This document shows positions 8,394-17,224 of a stretch of 64,000 nt of DNA, piece by piece. Every line of letters starts with the position of its first letter. The first letter of the stretch is position 1. The translations under genes and the position numbers were made by a program. The stretch spans positions 62,001 to 126,000 of the forward strand of contig NZ_JASCXX010000005.1 of NCBI RefSeq assembly GCF_030012215.1. The letters are read 5' to 3'. A model generated the notes under the pieces. That model had not been told where the DNA came from, did not search any database, and worked only from the letters and a program-made list of their open reading frames with translations. Origin of the DNA: Anaerobaca lacustris. GTDB lineage: Bacteria; Planctomycetota; Phycisphaerae; Sedimentisphaerales; Anaerobacaceae.

Positions 8394-10480
8394 AACCACA
8401 GAAGATCGTTGCCGTTATCATGGTCCTGACCAGCTCAGCGGTCACCGCCTGGGTCTCGGTGGACATCGCCTACCCGGCGATCCTCTGCATGTTGGGCCTG
8501 CTGGGCCTGTCGCGGCGGTTCACGTGGAACTTTAGGCCGGAGAAGCGCGTCATTACGTCGCTGCTCATGCTCGTCTTGGCGATCTTCTTCGCCCTGCACT
8601 ACAGCTACACGCGCCCCCATGGATGGATCGCTCACGAGCAGGCCATGAGTCTCGCCTGGCAGACGGTGGCCCGCTATTTCTTTGCCGGGATGATCCTGAT
8701 GCTCTTCCTCGGATCGCCGCGACAACTCCCGGCCTCGCTGGGGTTGTTTCACCTTGCCGCCATGATCTGCGCCGGCCAGGTGCTCTTGCTGGACGACAGG
8801 TTCATCATCTTTCGGCTGTTGGAGCTGTTTTCGGTCATTCTCGTGATCCTCTACGCCGCGACCACGCATAGCCCGGATTCGATTCCAATATCCGTCGGGC
8901 CACCCATCGCGTCGCACGATCGCCCCTCGCCGCGGTGGGTCGCCTGCGGTCTGATCCTCGTCGGGGCCGCCAACGTCGGATGGGCCATCGGTTCGGTTCT
9001 CTATCGTCACGTCGAGATTCTCGACTACCTTCCGGCCTGGCTGGGACGGCGGGTGGTCAACATGGACATGGCCACCGGGGACGCCTCGCGGATCGCGTTC
9101 ACGACCAGCGGCCGCCTGTCGAGCCTGGCCTCCGTGCTTGAAGAACAGGACGCCACGCCCGCACTGACGATCGAAAGCGACGAGGCGCCCGGCTATCTTC
9201 GGGGGCGGGTCTTCGAGGTCTATCGCCAGTCACAGTGGCACGATCTGTCGTACCAGGAGGCGGTCTTCCCCCAACAGGGCAGCCTGCATTTTGCGACGCG
9301 AATGAACCTCTTTCGCCTGAACGCCGACGGCCCGTCGGACGCCAGGAGCATGACCGTCCGGCATGAGTTCCAGTTCGACGATGCGGCTTTCGCACCTCTG
9401 GGGCTGTCCTATGTCGAGGCGTCGTTCAAATTGCTTCTTCGAGACGATGACGATGTGATCTACGCGCCGAGGCTGCCCAGCGGCAAGAAGTACCGGCTCA
9501 CCTATGCCCCGTCGGCTCAGCACCCGGCGCCGCAGGGCACACAGCTTCGCCGGTCATTGGATGTGCCGTCCTCGCTCGATTCGCGCATCGACGAGCTTGT
9601 GGACCGCGTCTTTGCCGGCTGCGACACCACCGCCGAGAAGATCGACGCCGTCGTCCGGCACTTCCGGACAAATTACACCTACTCGTACGACCCGGAGATC
9701 CCACCCGGACGTGACAAGCTGAACCACTTCCTTCTCGATGGCTCCCAGGGCTACTGCGAATATTTCGCCTCAGGTGCGGCAATCCTGCTGCGCCTGGCCG
9801 GCGTGCCGGCGCGGTACGTCGTCGGGTTTCTCGTCACGGAGCGAGACGCATCCACGGATGCGTGGGTGGCGCGAAACATGGATGCTCACGCCTGGGTCGA
9901 GGCCTGGGACGAGCAGCAGAGCCGGTGGGTGACGGTCGAGGCGACGGCACAGGGCAGCGACGCCATCGCCGCCGCCGAGGAGCAGGCCGGCCGCGACGGC
10001 GATGGGATCAACATTTCGCTCACGCAGTTCCTGAATGCATTGTACGAGTACGGCCTCTTCGGTGCCCTGAGTTGGCTGCTGATGTCTCGGGGCGGCACGA
10101 TCCTGCTGCTGGCGCTGGCGGCCGCGTCGGTCCCTGCGCTGTGGTGGGTGCTATCGCGGCGCCGCCGATCCCGCACCGTATCGGGATCGGGCTCTCAGTG
10201 GCGGGCGGACCCGTCGATCGCCACACTGCATCGGATGCTGGCCGGAATGGATCGCAGGCTCAGGGCGGCCGGGATACGGCGGCCGTTGTCCGAGACCCTG
10301 CACGCCTTTGCCGAGCGGCTTGGCACCGCAGATTCCGGCGGGCCCAACGGCCGTCGAAAATGGGACGGGGTATCGGATTGGTACGTCCAATACGCCAATC
10401 TGCGATACGGCAGAGCCATTCGGGCCGAGCACATCGAAACGCTCAGACAGCACGCCGGCAGGGTGAAGCAGTCACTGTAG
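8390..10480 (+). CDS. TgpA-like transglutaminase domain membrane protein
   Basis: The protein has 696 residues: an N-terminal set of about six membrane helices (DUF3488-like), a large extracytoplasmic part with the transglutaminase core, a helix near residue 570 and a C-terminal DUF4129-like tail. Catalytic Cys456 lies in GYCEYFASGAAILLRLAGVP and His500 in MDAHAWVEAW. The third position, usually Asp in a DPTP-like motif, is Glu517 (WVTVEATA). The start overlaps the DUF58 stop by 4 nt. The enzyme probably crosslinks or cleaves protein amides outside the inner membrane with MoxR and DUF58 as partners. The Asp to Glu change is unusual and might alter activity. Confidence 0.9.
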   Translation: MKPQKIVAVIMVLTSSAVTAWVSVDIAYPAILCMLGLLGLSRRFTWNFRPEKRVITSLLMLVLAIFFALHYSYTRPHGWIAHEQAMSLAWQTVARYFFAGMILMLFLGSPRQLPASLGLFHLAAMICAGQVLLLDDRFIIFRLLELFSVILVILYAATTHSPDSIPISVGPPIASHDRPSPRWVACGLILVGAANVGWAIGSVLYRHVEILDYLPAWLGRRVVNMDMATGDASRIAFTTSGRLSSLASVLEEQDATPALTIESDEAPGYLRGRVFEVYRQSQWHDLSYQEAVFPQQGSLHFATRMNLFRLNADGPSDARSMTVRHEFQFDDAAFAPLGLSYVEASFKLLLRDDDDVIYAPRLPSGKKYRLTYAPSAQHPAPQGTQLRRSLDVPSSLDSRIDELVDRVFAGCDTTAEKIDAVVRHFRTNYTYSYDPEIPPGRDKLNHFLLDGSQGYCEYFASGAAILLRLAGVPARYVVGFLVTERDASTDAWVARNMDAHAWVEAWDEQQSRWVTVEATAQGSDAIAAAEEQAGRDGDGINISLTQFLNALYEYGLFGALSWLLMSRGGTILLLALAAASVPALWWVLSRRRRSRTVSGSGSQWRADPSIATLHRMLAGMDRRLRAAGIRRPLSETLHAFAERLGTADSGGPNGRRKWDGVSDWYVQYANLRYGRAIRAEHIETLRQHAGRVKQSL

Positions 10481-10542
10481 CAGAAACAGCATGAATCTCA
10501 CGGCTGGCCGAGAGCGAGATGCCCATGCCAGGAAAGGCAATT

Positions 10543-12480
10543 CTATGGCCGGGGTCCTGCGCCGCTGACGTCGATCGGCTCGATGTCCAGGGCGTGTGCG
10601 GGCGAATCGGGGGCGATTTGAACTTGCCCATCGCGATAGGCGATCAGCTTCGGGTCGGCCAGGATGTTGACGGCATCGGCCTGCATCGGGTATTCGCCTG
10701 TCTGGGAGTATTGGTCGAGCTTTCTGCACTCGACCTGGCCCGCGACACTGTGGAGGACATTGCCGGCCAGTGTGGCGATGCCCTCGCGGTTCTCGAAGAC
10801 AATCCGACCCGTGGCCCAGAGGACGTTCTTCTCGAAGCGATAGTCGGACGACTTGGGCCAGGTCAGACGCAGGTCACCTTCGTTGATGAAGACGTTGTTG
10901 CGGATCGTGTTGCCCTTAGCCATGTGGTTGTGCGAAGGACGGACGACGTTGACGGACAGGTTGCCTTCGACCAGGCAGCCCTCGGACCGCTCGTCGAGGT
11001 AGTAAGCCGAGGCGCCGTAGCCGCCGGTATCGATGATGTCATAGATGTAATTGCCGCGCAGGACGAGGTCCTTGCCCGCGAAGCAGTAGATGCCGCCGCC
11101 GTCGTGCAGTTCGAGCATGGCGTCGTGGATCCGGTTGGCCTCGATGCGGGTGTTCTGGCCTCCGTAGTTGATCGCCGAGTACGGCGCGTGATGGACGTGG
11201 TTGTGGGCGACGAGTGAGTCCCTTCCCCCGCCCTGCAGCGCGATCGCGCTGGGATACGTCAGACCCACGTCGTGGACGTGGTTGTCGACAACTTCGATGC
11301 GCGCACCGCTGAACCGAATACCACAGGCGCCGACGTGATGAACGTGACATCGGCGAATCCGCAGATCGTTCCCTGCGGCCTTGATGCCCTGTCCGCCGAC
11401 GTGGAGGATTTCGAGGTCGCCGAACGTGCAATTCTCGGCCCCGCTGACCGACAGCGCACCATCGAACCGGCCGGCGCCGAAGCCGCCGGCCATCAGCGGC
11501 GTGGTGGTTGCCGCCAGCCTCAGGCCGCGCAGCGTGACGTTCCTGACGGGCTTGCCCTGGCTCCCTTGCACGCGGACGATCGACTCGACGACCGGGGCAA
11601 TGACCTCGGCCTCGCTCATGTCCTCGCCCGGCAGCGGCCAGTAGACCACCTTGCCCGCCGTGCGGTCGAGATACCACTGCCCGGGTTCGGTCATCCCCTC
11701 GCGAACATTCCAGACGACGTAGGTCTTGACACCGAACGCGCCGGCCGGGTGGCCCGTCGGGCTGGTAAAGGTCAACGTGTGAGACTCGGTGTCGATGGCC
11801 AAGACGCCAACCATCGAATCGTCCCACATGTGGTAGACCGTGACCTCGGCGTTCCGGATGTCGAGCCACGGCCCCAGGTCTTCGGGTCGGTACTTCAGCG
11901 TGGTCAGCTCCTCGTCGGTGGGTTTGCGTTGCCAACCGCCGCCGGTCGTGCTCATCCAGCGGACGTCGAAGACGCTACGATGCTCAAAGCGACCTTCCTT
12001 CGGCAGTCTGGCTCGGGGGCAGTAGCGGCCGTTGACGATCAGGGCGCGGAAATCCCAGTCGCCTTCCCGCACGCCCGGCAGCGCTGCGGCGTAGAAGTTC
12101 GGCCCGTCCTTGTGCCATCCGGCGACCTTGCGGCCCCCGTACAGCGTCACATCGGCGCCGGTGGCCGCCTCGATCGTCAGCCCATTGTCCTTCTCGGTCA
12201 GCACGACCGGCTCATCGAAGAAGTACTCGCCCGCCTGGAGGACGATCCGCCGGGACGCCTCGGTCCCCAACTGCCGGGCGGCCGCGCACGCGGCGGCCAG
12301 CGTCGCCCGGGGGCCGTCGGTGCGATTTGCATCGGGCTTCGATTGCCGACCCGACCATGAATCCTTTCCATCCGGCGAGACATGAAAGGTCGCGACTTCC
12401 GAAGCAACGCCTTCAGAAACGAAGAACGTGCCGACGGCCATCAGAATAAGGAGATTACAGGTTACGGGACGTCTGGTCAT
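10543..12480 (-). CDS. secreted right-handed parallel beta-helix protein
   Basis: The protein has 645 residues. It has an N-terminal signal peptide (hydrophobic stretch, then VASEVATFHVSPDGKD), a pectate-lyase-type opening in which ATFHVSPDG is followed by GPRATLAAA, and a long run of short Asn/His/Gly-rich coils from about residue 295 to 560 (for example HDGGGIYCFAGKDLVLRGN). This is the right-handed beta-helix of polysaccharide lyases and some glycosidases. A substrate cannot be assigned. A GGAG site precedes the ATG. The gene stands alone between convergent tgpA and divergent zupT. Polysaccharide degradation is the usual role of such planctomycete proteins. Confidence 0.85.
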   Translation of the reverse strand: MTRRPVTCNLLILMAVGTFFVSEGVASEVATFHVSPDGKDSWSGRQSKPDANRTDGPRATLAAACAAARQLGTEASRRIVLQAGEYFFDEPVVLTEKDNGLTIEAATGADVTLYGGRKVAGWHKDGPNFYAAALPGVREGDWDFRALIVNGRYCPRARLPKEGRFEHRSVFDVRWMSTTGGGWQRKPTDEELTTLKYRPEDLGPWLDIRNAEVTVYHMWDDSMVGVLAIDTESHTLTFTSPTGHPAGAFGVKTYVVWNVREGMTEPGQWYLDRTAGKVVYWPLPGEDMSEAEVIAPVVESIVRVQGSQGKPVRNVTLRGLRLAATTTPLMAGGFGAGRFDGALSVSGAENCTFGDLEILHVGGQGIKAAGNDLRIRRCHVHHVGACGIRFSGARIEVVDNHVHDVGLTYPSAIALQGGGRDSLVAHNHVHHAPYSAINYGGQNTRIEANRIHDAMLELHDGGGIYCFAGKDLVLRGNYIYDIIDTGGYGASAYYLDERSEGCLVEGNLSVNVVRPSHNHMAKGNTIRNNVFINEGDLRLTWPKSSDYRFEKNVLWATGRIVFENREGIATLAGNVLHSVAGQVECRKLDQYSQTGEYPMQADAVNILADPKLIAYRDGQVQIAPDSPAHALDIEPIDVSGAGPRP

Positions 12481-12606
12481 TGTCGCTGCTCCACTGAGAT
12501 CGAATCACTGGTTCTGCGTCGGTTTCAATACCCAGCCATTCTAACCGGCTCGGCGGCTTCGTGAAACGCCCAAACCAGGGATCGCGCAACGCGTGCAAAA
12601 ACCCGT

Positions 12607-12636
12607 TTGCCAAACGGTCATGGCAGCCGCTATACT
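12607..12636 (+). promoter_or_regulatory. promoter of the zinc transporter gene, probably leaderless
   Basis: TTGCCA (12607-12612), an 18-nt spacer and TATACT (12631-12636). Transcription would begin near 12643, which is the A of the ATG. No ribosome-binding site fits between, so the mRNA is probably leaderless. Confidence 0.6.
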
Positions 12637-12642
12637 GGGCGC

Positions 12643-13419
12643 ATGGTTTCGGAAAATGTCGGCATCGCTCTGGGCTTGACGTTGCTGGCTGGTCTCTCGA
12701 CGGGGATCGGCAGCGCGATCGCCTATTTCATCAAGCGGCCCAAAATCGTCTATCTCGCCTTCGCACTGGGGCTGTCGGGCGGCGTGATGATCTACATCTC
12801 GTTCATGGAGATGCTCCCCGAGGCGATGGAAACGATGGGCGAAAAATGGGCGCTGCTGGTGTTCTTCCTCGGCATCGGCGTCATGGCGCTGATCGACCTG
12901 CTGATCCCCGAGCCGGAGAACCCCCACAACTTCGATGACATGGACACGCCGAGGGTCGCGCACGGCAGCCACAAGCTCATGCGCACCGGCGTGTTCACGG
13001 CGCTGGCGATTGGCGTGCACAATTTCCCCGAGGGTCTGGCGACGTTCGCCGCGACGCTCAGCGACGTGAAGTTGGGCGCCTTCATCGCCATCGCCATTGC
13101 GATCCACAACATTCCCGAAGGGATTGCCGTGTCGGTGCCGATCTTCTACGCGACCGGCAGCCGGAAGAAGGCCTTTCTCTATTCGTTCCTCTCCGGCGCC
13201 TCCGAGCCGGTCGGTGCGATCATCGGCTACCTCGTCCTTATGCCGTTCCTGTCGCCGGCCGTCCTGGCCGGAACCCTGGCCTTCGTCGCGGGCATCATGA
13301 TCTACATCGCGCTCGATGAGCTGCTGCCCACCGCCCACCGCTACGGCCACGGCCATCTCGTCATCGGCGGCATCGTCCTGGGCATGTTCATCATGGCCGC
13401 CAGCCTCCTGATGATCTGA
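12643..13419 (+). CDS. zupT: ZIP-family zinc transporter (ZupT-like)
   Basis: The protein has 258 residues with about eight membrane helices. The two metal-binding helices are clear: HNFPEGLATF and HNIPEGIAVS, with their His, Asn, Pro and Glu residues. The motif EPVGAIIGY that follows is also typical of ZupT. It imports zinc and other divalent metals across the inner membrane. A longer frame begins at 12607 but lies inside the promoter, so ATG 12643 was chosen. The gene stands alone and is probably constitutively expressed; no Zur site is recognisable. Confidence 0.93.
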   Translation: MVSENVGIALGLTLLAGLSTGIGSAIAYFIKRPKIVYLAFALGLSGGVMIYISFMEMLPEAMETMGEKWALLVFFLGIGVMALIDLLIPEPENPHNFDDMDTPRVAHGSHKLMRTGVFTALAIGVHNFPEGLATFAATLSDVKLGAFIAIAIAIHNIPEGIAVSVPIFYATGSRKKAFLYSFLSGASEPVGAIIGYLVLMPFLSPAVLAGTLAFVAGIMIYIALDELLPTAHRYGHGHLVIGGIVLGMFIMAASLLMI

Positions 13420-13524
13420 CGAACCAAATCAAGTATCAAAGGTCAAGAATCACACTTGCGGAATCCACCTGCGGCGGATGACTTTGACATTCCTGCATTT
13501 TGATATTTGCGCTTTGATTTGCTC

Positions 13525-14064
13525 CTATCCGTACTTGTATCCACAGTTGTCGCAGAATTTCGCATCCGGGTCGTTCACTTCGGCGCATTGCGGACACGGC
13601 TTGCTCTTGCCCATCGCTTGCCCGCACCACCTGCAGAACTTCGCCGTCTCGGCAACCAGTGCGTTGCACTTGTGACAGCGCACCGTCGTCTGCGAGCCGG
13701 CGACGAATCCGCCCTCGCGCAGCCCCTGTCCGAGGGCCGAAGCCATGCTCTTGACGCCCTCGCGGGTACCCTCAGCCATGTAGTTGAACGTGTCCTTCAT
13801 GGGTGGCGCGGTCTCCCCCGCCATGTACCGGAAGATCTTGCCCAGGTAGGCGAGCTTCGTCAGAATCCCGCCCACCGCCAGAAGAGGCATCCCGAGAAAT
13901 ATACACCAAAAATACCTGGGCGGTCCGGAGCCCCCAAAGGCGCGAAAGAAGTCCACCAATCCGAAGACCATGAGGCCCAAGCCGACCAGCGCGATGAGCG
14001 GTCCGATGGTGCGCAGCACGATTCGTGTGCCCGAATGGCCTGGATTGATTCGTTCCTCGTCCAT
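13525..14064 (-). CDS. membrane protein with C-terminal double zinc ribbon
   Basis: The protein has 179 residues. Two hydrophobic helices occupy about residues 15-65; an amphipathic linker follows. The C-terminus has two zinc-ribbon knuckle pairs: CHKC with CRWC, and CPQC with CDNC. A strong GGGAGGAA precedes the ATG. It is the last gene of the sigma-factor operon, 30 nt after the SPFH gene. Zinc-ribbon domains of this kind often mediate protein or nucleic-acid contacts. It may be a cytoplasmic partner of the SPFH/NfeD membrane complex, but that is inferred only from position. Confidence 0.8.
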   Translation of the reverse strand: MDEERINPGHSGTRIVLRTIGPLIALVGLGLMVFGLVDFFRAFGGSGPPRYFWCIFLGMPLLAVGGILTKLAYLGKIFRYMAGETAPPMKDTFNYMAEGTREGVKSMASALGQGLREGGFVAGSQTTVRCHKCNALVAETAKFCRWCGQAMGKSKPCPQCAEVNDPDAKFCDNCGYKYG

Positions 14065-14094
14065 GGTTCTGTTCCTCCCGTTGGTGCGGCCGAT

Positions 14095-15039
14095 CTAACT
14101 CGTCGCCCCGGTCGTCTTGAGGACTGCCGTGGCCGTCCTGATCACGCCGGCGATATTCGCCAGGTCCGACGGGATAATCATGGTGTTGTTCGTCTTGGCC
14201 AGCTTGCCGAACTCGTTGAGGTATTGCTCGGCAATGCGCAGGTTTACCGCGTCGGCGCCGCCCTTGTCGCTAATGGCGGCGGCGATCTTGTGGATACCCT
14301 CGGCCGTGGCCTCGGCGACGCGCTGGATCTCGACGGCGCGGCCCTCGGCCTCGTTGATGCGCTTTTGCTTCTCGCCCTCGGACCGGGCGATCATCTCCTG
14401 GCGGTCGCCTTCGGCGCGGTTGATCTTGGCCTGGCGGTCGCCCTCGGACTCGGCGATGGTCGCCCGCTTCTCACGCTCGGCTCGCATCTGCTTTTCCATC
14501 GCGTCCTTGATGCTCTGCGGCGGCATGATGTTCTTGACCTCGTACCGCGTGACCTTGACACCCCATGGATCGGAGGCCTTGTCGACGGCCTCAACGATGG
14601 CGCTGTTGATCACGTCGCGCTCCTCGAAGGTCTTGTCGAGATCGAGCTTACCCATGACGCTTCGCATCGTGGTCTGGGCCAGTTGCGTGGCGGCGAAGCG
14701 GTAGTTGTCGATGCCATACGAGGCCTTCTTCGGATCGACCACCTGCATGTAGAGAATGCCGTCGACCTCAACGGCAATGTTGTCTTTGGTGATGCACTGC
14801 TGCGGGGGCACGTCTACGGCCTGCTCCTTGAGCGTGTGCCGGTAGGCGACGCGGTCCACCAGGGGCAGCAGAACGTGAAAGCCCGCTTCGAGCGTTGTCG
14901 CATATTTGCCCAGGCGTTCGATGATGAAGGCCTTCTTCTGCGGCACGATGCGGATCGTCGTGATAAAGACGATCACGGCAAAGACCAATACACCGATCAG
15001 GACCACGGTCAATGGACTGATGTTGAGTTGCGCCAGCAT
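14095..15039 (-). CDS. SPFH/band-7 domain protein (stomatin/QmcA-like)
   Basis: The protein has 314 residues. A single N-terminal helix (LTVVLIGVLVFAVIVFITT) is followed by the SPFH domain (VPQKKAFIIERLGKYATTLEAGFHVLLP) and a long Glu/Ala/Arg coiled coil from about residue 180 to 250. It ends in a short hydrophobic C-terminal segment. This is the paraslipin/QmcA type that oligomerises into membrane cages and usually pairs with an NfeD protein. The nfeD gene is immediately upstream, 64 nt away, in the same operon. An AGGAG site precedes the ATG. Confidence 0.93.
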   Translation of the reverse strand: MLAQLNISPLTVVLIGVLVFAVIVFITTIRIVPQKKAFIIERLGKYATTLEAGFHVLLPLVDRVAYRHTLKEQAVDVPPQQCITKDNIAVEVDGILYMQVVDPKKASYGIDNYRFAATQLAQTTMRSVMGKLDLDKTFEERDVINSAIVEAVDKASDPWGVKVTRYEVKNIMPPQSIKDAMEKQMRAEREKRATIAESEGDRQAKINRAEGDRQEMIARSEGEKQKRINEAEGRAVEIQRVAEATAEGIHKIAAAISDKGGADAVNLRIAEQYLNEFGKLAKTNNTMIIPSDLANIAGVIRTATAVLKTTGATS

Positions 15040-15103
15040 AGTTGTTCTCCTGTTCTCAGGGAGTTGGGGCTTATGTTCGTCCGCCGGCCGGAGGCGATCC
15101 GGC

Positions 15104-15562
15104 TCATATCCGTTTGACCTTCAGTGTTGCACTGCTCTTCTGCATGATCTCCACGACCGCACCGACGGCGATCTCCTCATCTGCCTGGGCGGTCCAGTGC
15201 GTTCCGTGGAATTCCACCCGCCCGGCCAGCTTGGGCGTGATCTCGCTCGTCACGATCGCACGCTGTCCAATGTACTCGTCTAGATCGATGTTGGCATTCT
15301 GTTTGTCGGTGGCGAACCCGCCGAACAGGCCCTTGACCCACCGCCGCACCCCCACGAGCAGCACGACCGAGGAGACGATGAACACGCCCAACTGGGCGTT
15401 CAACGACAGCGGCGTGATCAGGCAGACCACGGCGACGATCCAGGCGCCGACCGCGAAAAAGGCGATGATCAGGCCCGGCACGATGAACTCGGCCACCAGC
15501 AGCACCAGGCCCACTACGAACCAGATCAACTCCGGTCTCAGAAAGTCTTTCAGCCAATCCAT
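15104..15562 (-). CDS. NfeD-family membrane protein
   Basis: The protein has 152 residues: two to three membrane helices (ELIWFVVGLVLLVAEFIVPG and others) and a C-terminal OB-fold (YIGQRAIVTSEITPKLAGRV, ending with DEEIAVGAVVEIMQ). It is the short NfeD form without the ClpP-like protease domain. ATG 15562 is preferred because AAAGGA lies 7 nt upstream; a TTG at 15577 is also in frame. NfeD proteins act with the SPFH partner encoded next. Confidence 0.92.
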   Translation of the reverse strand: MDWLKDFLRPELIWFVVGLVLLVAEFIVPGLIIAFFAVGAWIVAVVCLITPLSLNAQLGVFIVSSVVLLVGVRRWVKGLFGGFATDKQNANIDLDEYIGQRAIVTSEITPKLAGRVEFHGTHWTAQADEEIAVGAVVEIMQKSSATLKVKRI

Positions 15563-15580
15563 ATCGTGTCCTTTCAAGGG

Positions 15581-15895
15581 CTATTCGACGACCACGGCGG
15601 TGCCATAGGCCAGGATCTCCGCCGCGCTGTCCATGACCTCCGACGTCGAGAATCGGATCCCGATGATGGCGTTGGCGCCGAGACCCTGCGCCTCCTCGAT
15701 CATGCGGTCGATCGCCTGCTCGCGCGATTCGCCCATCAGTTTCGTATAGTCGGTGATCTCGCCACCGACCACGTTGCGCAGCTTGGCCATGATGTCCCGC
15801 CCGATGTTGCGGGCGCGAATCGTGTTGCCGCGCACCAGGCCAAGGTGCCGGACGATGGTCTTGCCGCAGATCGTCTCCGTCGTTGCCAGAAGCAT
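15581..15895 (-). CDS. YbjQ/UPF0145 family protein
   Basis: The protein has 104 residues, the usual family length. The signature LGLVRGNTIRARNIGRD and the later EEAQGLGANAIIGIRF are typical of YbjQ (heavy-metal-binding domain in databases; it forms pentamers in known structures). The biochemical role is not established. An AAGGAG precedes the ATG, and only 4 nt separate it from the anti-sigma stop. Its place between anti-sigma and NfeD suggests a cytoplasmic element of the same membrane-response unit. Confidence 0.92.
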   Translation of the reverse strand: MLLATTETICGKTIVRHLGLVRGNTIRARNIGRDIMAKLRNVVGGEITDYTKLMGESREQAIDRMIEEAQGLGANAIIGIRFSTSEVMDSAAEILAYGTAVVVE

Positions 15896-15899
15896 CGGT

Positions 15900-16346
15900 C
15901 TATCTCCTTACATCTTTGTAGCGGTCTCTGCTCCAGAAGTAGATTCGCTCCCGCAGCACGGAGACGAACAGGATCGCCAGACCCGCCAGCAGGGCCAGCA
16001 GGGCGGCCTTGAGCAGGATCCCGACGGTCGGGTCCTTGATGAGGCTCTCAATGGCGGCAAATCCGCCACAGATCAGCAGCAGGATGCCGGCCACGGAAAA
16101 CACCACCCATCCGATCCCGCGCTCGATGCGATTGTACAGCCGGCCCCAGTACTGCTGCCACAGGCGGTCCTCCGGCTCGACCAGCGTCACGTCGTCGGTG
16201 ATCCGTTTGAGCCTCGTGAATTCCTCGATCTCCTTGCGGCACACGGGACAGCCGGACAGGTGCGACTCGAACGCCCGCTTCTGCGCCTCATCGAGTTCGT
16301 TGTCCAGGTAGCCCATCATGAAGTCTTTGTAGTCCTGGCAGGTCAT
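15900..16346 (-). CDS. anti-sigma factor with zinc-finger (ZAS) domain
   Basis: The protein has 148 residues. The N-terminus has the ZAS motif H-x3-C-x2-C (SHLSGCPVCRKEI), preceded by the usual helix with its own Cys (MTCQDYKDFMMGYLDNEL). Two membrane helices follow at about residues 77-100 and 108-133, with a basic C-terminal tail. It overlaps the sigma gene in an ATGA and has an AAGGAGG site inside the end of that gene. It should hold the ECF sigma factor inactive at the membrane until a signal releases it. The periplasmic part is very short, so the signal may come through a partner such as the SPFH/NfeD pair. Confidence 0.88.
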   Translation of the reverse strand: MTCQDYKDFMMGYLDNELDEAQKRAFESHLSGCPVCRKEIEEFTRLKRITDDVTLVEPEDRLWQQYWGRLYNRIERGIGWVVFSVAGILLLICGGFAAIESLIKDPTVGILLKAALLALLAGLAILFVSVLRERIYFWSRDRYKDVRR

Positions 16347-16957
16347 ACCCTCTGACCTCCTTTCCGGGGCCCGCCGGCGCCATCGTCAGTCTCGGGCGAG
16401 CCCTCCAATATCTCTTTCAGGCGTTTGCGGGCGTAGTACAAGCGGCTGGTCACCGTCCCCCGATTGCAGAAGAGCACCCGCGCCATCTCCTCATACGAGA
16501 GCTGGCGGAAGTGTCGCAGGACGATGACTTCACGGTGCTTTTCCTCCAGCCGGCTGATGGCGCGCCAGACGCGGTCTTTGGACTCGTTTCTCTCCGCCAC
16601 CATCTCCGGATCGAACGCATCGGACCATCCGAGCTGCCGCGGCTCGCCGTCCGCGTCGTCGAGACTCTCCGTCCGCCGCAACCGGCGCTTTCGCAGGTGA
16701 CTGAAACACAGGTTCCGCAGAATCTGATAGAACCATGGGAAGAATCTCTCCTGGCTGTTGAGCTGGTCGAAATGCTTGTATGCCCGATAAAACGCCTCCT
16801 GCGACAGCTCCAATGCGTCTTCGCGGTTGCCGACCAGGCCCAGCGCGATGAAGTAGGCGTCTTTCATGTGCGTCCGGACGACGGCCTCGAACGCCTCGCG
16901 CGGGCTCCGATACGAGCCCCATGCCACAGCGGTGTTCTGTTCGCATAGACTGTCCAA
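16343..16957 (-). CDS. ECF-type RNA polymerase sigma factor
   Basis: The protein has 204 residues. Region 2 lies at about residues 23-95 (VGNREDALELSQEAFYRAYK, then WFYQILRNLCFSHLRKRR) and region 4 at about 128-185 (LEEKHREVIVLRHFRQLSYEEM, with helix-turn-helix CNRGTVTSRLYYARKRL). The start is probably TTG at 16957, 10 nt after GGGAG; a GTG at 16927 is an alternative. It heads a six-gene operon with its anti-sigma factor and the YbjQ, NfeD, SPFH and zinc-ribbon genes, a layout that suggests self-regulation. The target promoter is not evident. Confidence 0.9.
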   Translation of the reverse strand: MDSLCEQNTAVAWGSYRSPREAFEAVVRTHMKDAYFIALGLVGNREDALELSQEAFYRAYKHFDQLNSQERFFPWFYQILRNLCFSHLRKRRLRRTESLDDADGEPRQLGWSDAFDPEMVAERNESKDRVWRAISRLEEKHREVIVLRHFRQLSYEEMARVLFCNRGTVTSRLYYARKRLKEILEGSPETDDGAGGPRKGGQRV

Positions 16958-17110
16958 CGTACGGCCACTCCCGGCCCCCCGATGTTTCCATTCGACCGTG
17001 ACTCTGGTCTCTGCCTATATTGACCGCGCAAGAGGCTCTTTTCTTCAAGCAAAATATTGGAAAATCGTCAGTCGCCATCCCTTGTGGCGCCGTGTCAGGC
17101 GATCAGACCC

Positions 17111-17139
17111 TTCACAGAACGCCCGCAGGCGGGTACGAT
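17111..17139 (+). promoter_or_regulatory. promoter of the KefB-like antiporter gene
   Basis: TTCACA (17111-17116), a 17-nt spacer and TACGAT (17134-17139). The predicted start near 17146 leaves about 80 nt of leader. Confidence 0.55.
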
Positions 17140-17224
17140 GGCTCTACACAATCGCACGCGCGGCCCTGGGCGGCGTCCAGGCTGATGGAGACGTGCGGCA
17201 AGGATGTAGATCGACAGGTGAGCG

